NCBI GenBank assembly: GCA_963825845.1 | Contig: CAWGVL010000057.1 | Location: 1 to 64,000 of the forward strand | Source: DASQDN01 sp963825845 | GTDB lineage: Bacteria > Acidobacteriota > Terriglobia > Bryobacterales > Bryobacteraceae | Reading direction: 5' to 3' | DNA length: 64,000 nucleotides | Shown: piece after piece, positions 60,129-64,000 of the stretch | Numbering within the stretch: position 1 is the first letter of the stretch | Layout of the letters: every line of letters begins with the position of its first letter | The notes under the pieces: model-generated | Database searches by the model: none | Told to the model about the DNA's origin: nothing | The model's input: the letters and a program-made list of their open reading frames with translations, nothing else | Position numbers and translations under genes: made by a program

Positions 60129-61500
60129 ATGTTCCTTTTAGCGCTCTTTCTGTTCGCCGGCCAGCAGGAGATCCTGCGCGAGTTTCAGGAGTTTCTGTCG
60201 ATCCCGAATGTCGCCTCCGATACCGCGAACATCCGCCGGAATGCCGACTGGCTCACCCGGGCCTTCCAGCGTCGCGGCCTTCGAACCCGACTGCTCGAAC
60301 AGCCGGGATCTCCTCCCGCCGTCTTCGCCGAACTTGCCTCTCCGAATGCCCGCCGCACGGTCATGTTCTACGCGCATTACGACGGCCAGCCGGTCGATCC
60401 TGGCGAGTGGAAGACGCCGCCATTCGCGCCCGCACTGCAAGGCGATCGTCTCTACGCCCGCGGAGCCTCCGACGACAAAGGTCCCATCATCGCCATGCTC
60501 GCCGCGCTCGATCGGCTCAAAGGAACGCCGTCTGACGTCAATCTCAAATTCTTCTTCGAAGGCGAGGAGGAGGCAAGTTCTCCCGGACTGCAGAAGATCA
60601 TCGCATCGAACAAAGAACTCCTCGGGGCCGACGTATGGTTCATCTGCGACGGCCCTGTACACGCCTCCCGCAAGCAGCAGTTGTACTTCGGCGTCCGCGG
60701 CGTCGCAGGTCTCGATCTCACCGTCTATGGCGCCAACCGGGAACTCCACAGCGGCCACTATGGAAACTGGTCGCCCAATCCCGCGATGATGCTGGCTCAA
60801 CTTCTGGCCTCCATGAAGGACGACAGCGGCCGGGTACTCGTCGACGGCTTCTATGACGGCGTCGAGCCGCTTGGCGCCGCTCGAAAAACAAGCCTTGTCC
60901 GAAGCGCCGGTCACCGACGACGATCTGAAACGGGAACTCGCTCTCACCCGCACCGAAGGCGGCGGCAGGAAACTGATCGAACTCATCAACGAACCCTCGC
61001 TCAATATCCGCGGATTTTCGAGCGCTGCATCCGGCAAACAGGCGCGAAACGTGGTCCCGTCCACCGCGACGGCATCCATCGACATCCGGCTGGTGAAAGG
61101 GATCACGCCCGAAGGACAGTTCCAACGCCTGGTTCAACATGTCCGCAAGCAAGGCTATTACGTCACCGACCGTGAACCCGATACCGACATGCGCCGCACT
61201 CACGCGAAGATCGCCCGCATGGTCTTCAATGGCGGCTACAACAGCGCACGCACGCCTATGGATATTCCGATCTCCCGGGAAGTCGTATCGCTCGTCGAGA
61301 AGGTGCGCGGACCGGTCGTAAAACTGCCGACGATGGGCGGAAGCGTACCGTTGTACGTTATCGAACAAGAGCTCAGAGTCCCCTGGATCGGCGTTCCCAT
61401 AGTGAACCACGACAACAACCAGCACGCCGCAAACGAAAACATACGCCTGCAGAATCTTTGGGACGGCATCGACCTCATGGCCGCCCTCATGAGACTCTGA
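60129..61500 (+). CDS. M20/M25/M40 family metallopeptidase, probably exported (one frameshift)
   Basis: Di-zinc dipeptidase or carboxypeptidase. The N-terminus (MFLLALFLFAGQQ) is a short signal-like segment. Metal ligands: His/Asp in MFYAHYDGQP, Asp in GASDDKGPI, Glu pair in FFEGEEEASSPG and the final His in VNHDNNQHAANENI. The dimerisation domain motif HSGHYGNWSPNPAMML is present. A single frameshift near 60880 separates the two halves; total about 457 residues, normal for the family. It ends 6 bp before thrC. Confidence 0.9.
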
Positions 61501-61506
61501 AAGTCA

Positions 61507-62733
61507 ATGAGCTTCGTTACGCATCTTGAATGCAGCGTGTGCGGCAAACGTCATGAGGCGGGTGTCATACAGAACCTCTGCGACTGCGGCGGCCCCTTAT
61601 TAGTCCGTTACGACCTCGACCGCGTCCGCGAGGAATGGCCGCGCGATTCAGTGGCTTGCTCCTCATCCGACATGTGGCGCTATGCGCCCGTCCTTCCCGT
61701 TGACGACGAACGCCATGTCGTGAGCATGGGCGAAGGCTGGACACCGCTTATCCGTACGCGCCGTCTCGGCAAACGGATCAACGCCGTCAATCTTTGGGTC
61801 AAAGATGAAGGCCTGAACCCGACCGGCTCGTTCAAAGCTCGTGGCCTGGCCTGCGCTATATCGATGTGCTCCCAACTCGGCGTGAAGAAGGCGGCGATTC
61901 CCTCAGCGGGCAACGCAGCCGGAGCCATGGCGGCCTATGCCGCGGCAGCGCGGATAGAGGCTCACATCTTCATGCCGCGCGATGTCCCGCAGGCCAACTA
62001 CATCGAATGCAAAGCCGCCGGCGCGCACGTCACCCTCGTCGACGGACTAATTAGCGATTGCGGCCGCATTGTCGCGGAACGCAAGCAAGCCGAAGGCTGG
62101 TTTGACATCTCCACGCTGAAAGAGCCCTACCGGATTGAAGGCAAGAAAACGATGGGCTATGAAGTAGCCGAGCACTTCGAATGGGAACTGCCCGATGCGA
62201 TCTTCTACCCCGCAGGTGGCGGCGTGGGACTCATCGGAATGTGGAAGGCGTTCGAGGAGATGGAGACGCTCGGATGGATCGGCAGCGCACGGCCGAAAAT
62301 GATCGCCGTTCAAGCGGAAGGCTGTCAGCCCGTCGTCAAAGCATTCGAAGCCGGAGAAGACCACGTCGAGATGTTCGCCAACGCGTCCACAGTAGCCGCC
62401 GGCCTCCGCGTACCCAAGCCTCTCGGGGACCGCCTGATGCTGAAGGCCATCAAGGAAAGCGGCGGCTTCGCCATCGCGATCAGCGACCGCGAGATGCTCG
62501 ACGCCGGCGCTGACCTGGCCGCCGATGAGGGCGTCTTCCCTGCTCCCGAAGGCGGCGCATGCGTAGCAGCAGCCCGCAAACTCATCGAATCCGGGTTCCT
62601 GAAATCATCCGACCGAATCGTTCTGTACAACACAGGATCGGGCTTGAAGTACCTCGAAGCCTATGCCATCCGGTTCCCCCGCCGGTTCGTCAGCGAAGCG
62701 GATAAACTCGGAGGGTTGATCACCCCGAGGTAA
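61507..62733 (+). CDS. thrC: Threonine synthase
   Basis: PLP enzyme converting O-phosphohomoserine to threonine. It is intact at 408 residues. An N-terminal zinc-ribbon-like segment (C9, C12, C25, C27) marks the long bacterial/archaeal type. The PLP Lys is Lys110 in NPTGSFKARG. PSAGNAAGAMAAYAAAA and the phosphate-binding PAGGGVGLIGMWKAF complete the fold. The stop overlaps the first ATG of the next gene. Confidence 0.9.
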   Translation: MSFVTHLECSVCGKRHEAGVIQNLCDCGGPLLVRYDLDRVREEWPRDSVACSSSDMWRYAPVLPVDDERHVVSMGEGWTPLIRTRRLGKRINAVNLWVKDEGLNPTGSFKARGLACAISMCSQLGVKKAAIPSAGNAAGAMAAYAAAARIEAHIFMPRDVPQANYIECKAAGAHVTLVDGLISDCGRIVAERKQAEGWFDISTLKEPYRIEGKKTMGYEVAEHFEWELPDAIFYPAGGGVGLIGMWKAFEEMETLGWIGSARPKMIAVQAEGCQPVVKAFEAGEDHVEMFANASTVAAGLRVPKPLGDRLMLKAIKESGGFAIAISDREMLDAGADLAADEGVFPAPEGGACVAAARKLIESGFLKSSDRIVLYNTGSGLKYLEAYAIRFPRRFVSEADKLGGLITPR

Positions 62734-64000
62734 TGATGGCAAACGAAGTATTCGATGTGTGTGTCGTGGGCAGCGGGCCGGGAGGCGGTATCTCGGCGTA
62801 CGCTCTCGCCAGAGCCGGAGTCAAAGTCGCGCTCGTCGAAGGCGGAGGTCGCCTGCGGCCCGGCATCGACTACAACGCGCACGGCATGATCCACGACCAG
62901 CTCGACCGTCGCCTCAGCGCGGGCCGGACGCCGCTCTTTCGCGTCACCGACTTCTCTGATCGCAACCACTTCACCGGGGTGGGCGATCGTCCAGGCCATG
63001 GGCAACTGCGAGCCCTTGGCGGTCGGTCCCTCTGCTGGGCTGGACACGGCCTCCACTTCGGACCAATCGACTTCAAGAATGGCCGATCTCCTACGACGAG
63101 GTCGCGCCATACTATTCTCGTGCCGAGCGCTTCATGCGCGTGTATGGATTCAAAGACGGCCTGTCGAACCTGCCCGACGGTGAATTCCTCCGCGGTGTCC
63201 CTCTCCGCTGCGCCGAAAACATGCTGAAGCGTGGAGTAGAGCGCCTCAAAACCAAGGGCCGCAAAATGGAGTTCGTCGCCCAGCGCAAAGCCATGGCGAC
63301 GGAACCGGTGAAAGGCGCGACGCAGTGTCACTTCTCCGGTCACTGTATGGCGGGTTGCGAGGTGGATGCCAAGTACACTTCTGCCAACACTCCGATCCCG
63401 CTCGCGCTCAAGACGGGCAAGCTCACGCTCTTCACCAACTCGACCATGACCCGAATCCTGCGCAAGGACCCGCGCCGCGTCGATGGAATCGAGTACACGA
63501 AACAGGATGGCAGCGTCGATGCGATTCGTTGTCGTGCGCTCGTGCTGTCGTGCAGCGCGGTCGAGACGGCGCGTCACATGCTCTTCAATGACATCGGCAA
63601 CAGCAGCGGACAAGTCGGCCGCAATCTGACAAGCCATTTCGGTCTTAGCGTGCAGGCTATGTTCCCACAGCTTCGCGGACGCGACGCCTCAAACGACGAC
63701 GGGACCGACTACTATCACTCGCTGCTCACAGGCTTGTATTGGGATGAACCGAATCCGAACTTCGAGGGCACATACCAGGTCCAGTGCGCGTCAGGAATGC
63801 ATCCCATGTCGCTCGGCGTTCGCTCCGCCCCAGGCATCGGCGTCGGTCTCAAGCGCGAACTTCGCGAGCTGAACGCATGTCACGCCAACATGAACATGCA
63901 GGGATCGCTCCTCGTGTCGAGCAGGAAGTACATCGACCTGGACAGCGATCGCCGGGATAAACACGGCATTCCGCTGCCTCGCATTCATCTCCACTACGAA
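62733..64000 (+). CDS. GMC-family oxidoreductase, partial (frameshifted, cut by window end)
   Basis: FAD-dependent alcohol/sugar oxidoreductase. The Rossmann motif VVGSGPGGGISAYALARAGVKVALVEGG is at the N-terminus, and NHFTGVGD and LGGRSLCWAGHG follow. A frame change near 63085 leads to YDEVAPYYSRAERFM, CAENMLKRGVERLKTKGRK, QCHFSGHCMAGCEVDAKYTSANTPIPLAL, VLSCSAVETARHMLFN and GQVGRNLTSHFG. The Cys-rich segment is common in gluconate/choline-type dehydrogenases of this class that work with a small gamma subunit and cytochrome c. The C-terminal active-site His region lies beyond the window. Confidence 0.88.

Overview
The window looks like a piece of chromosome from an Acidobacteriota bacterium of the Solibacter/Bryobacterales type. 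This is inferred from gene content, not from an rRNA gene. The pointers are: a cytochrome c/DUF1549/DUF1553 protein in tandem with a Tat-exported DUF1501 protein, a DUF2264 protein, a DUF1080 protein, a carboxypeptidase-regulatory-domain TonB receptor of the Oar type, a BBP2 porin beside the ammonium transporter, and many small Ala/Pro/Gly-rich envelope proteins. No rRNA, tRNA, CRISPR array, prophage or intact insertion sequence was seen.

About half of the protein genes carry apparent frameshifts, although the conserved sequence continues in a neighbouring frame. Where the true codons can be inferred, the errors are single-base changes in short G/C or T runs (for example near 28546, 42561 and 17537). 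They cluster in the most GC-rich genes (PSD1/DUF1501 at 14.4-18.9 kb and smc at 29.9-33.6 kb). I therefore read them as uncorrected long-read indels and give each broken gene one span, without calling pseudogenes.

Layout. 0.2-5.9 kb: NagA-like deacetylase, branched-chain aminotransferase, M48 protease, HAD phosphatase and a porin. 6-10.2 kb: nitrogen uptake and sensing (amt, glnB, glnD). 10.2-12.3 kb: a Rieske protein and a cytochrome b that carries two c-type haem domains on the same polypeptide. 12.3-19.6 kb: exported DUF2264, PSD1 and DUF1501 proteins, then rsmG. 19.6-20.7 kb: a HipA-like kinase with a DUF3037 partner. 20.7-27.7 kb: gltBD with a divergent LysR-type gene resembling GltC, sharing a compact operator/promoter. 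27.7-33.6 kb: smc and a TgpA-like transglutaminase. 33.7-39.5 kb: DUF1080 protein, iron permease family protein, methyltransferase, DUF4230 protein, ttcA, and the phosphate pair DUF47-pit. 39.5-45.3 kb: clpP, cstA with its small YbdD/YjiX partner, an enolase-superfamily enzyme, rnhA and dusB. 45.3-51.2 kb: a glycine-zipper envelope protein, a 431-bp gap holding a candidate structured RNA, then acnA and malate synthase in divergent orientation. 51.2-64 kb: DUF389 protein, TonB receptor with DUF5666 partner, coiled-coil lipoprotein, a 49-residue membrane protein, argS, DUF4126 protein, M20 peptidase, thrC and a GMC oxidoreductase cut by the window end.

The genes describe an aerobic or facultative heterotroph with tight nitrogen control (Amt/PII/GlnD plus GltC-like regulated glutamate synthase), part of the glyoxylate/TCA route, peptide and carbon-starvation uptake (M20, CstA), and export of polymer- or sugar-acting proteins. 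The items most worth following up are the candidate ncRNA at 46592-46738, the cytochrome b-c-c fusion, the gltB/lysR operator with a probably leaderless regulator mRNA, and the tandem palindromes in front of the 49-residue membrane protein.
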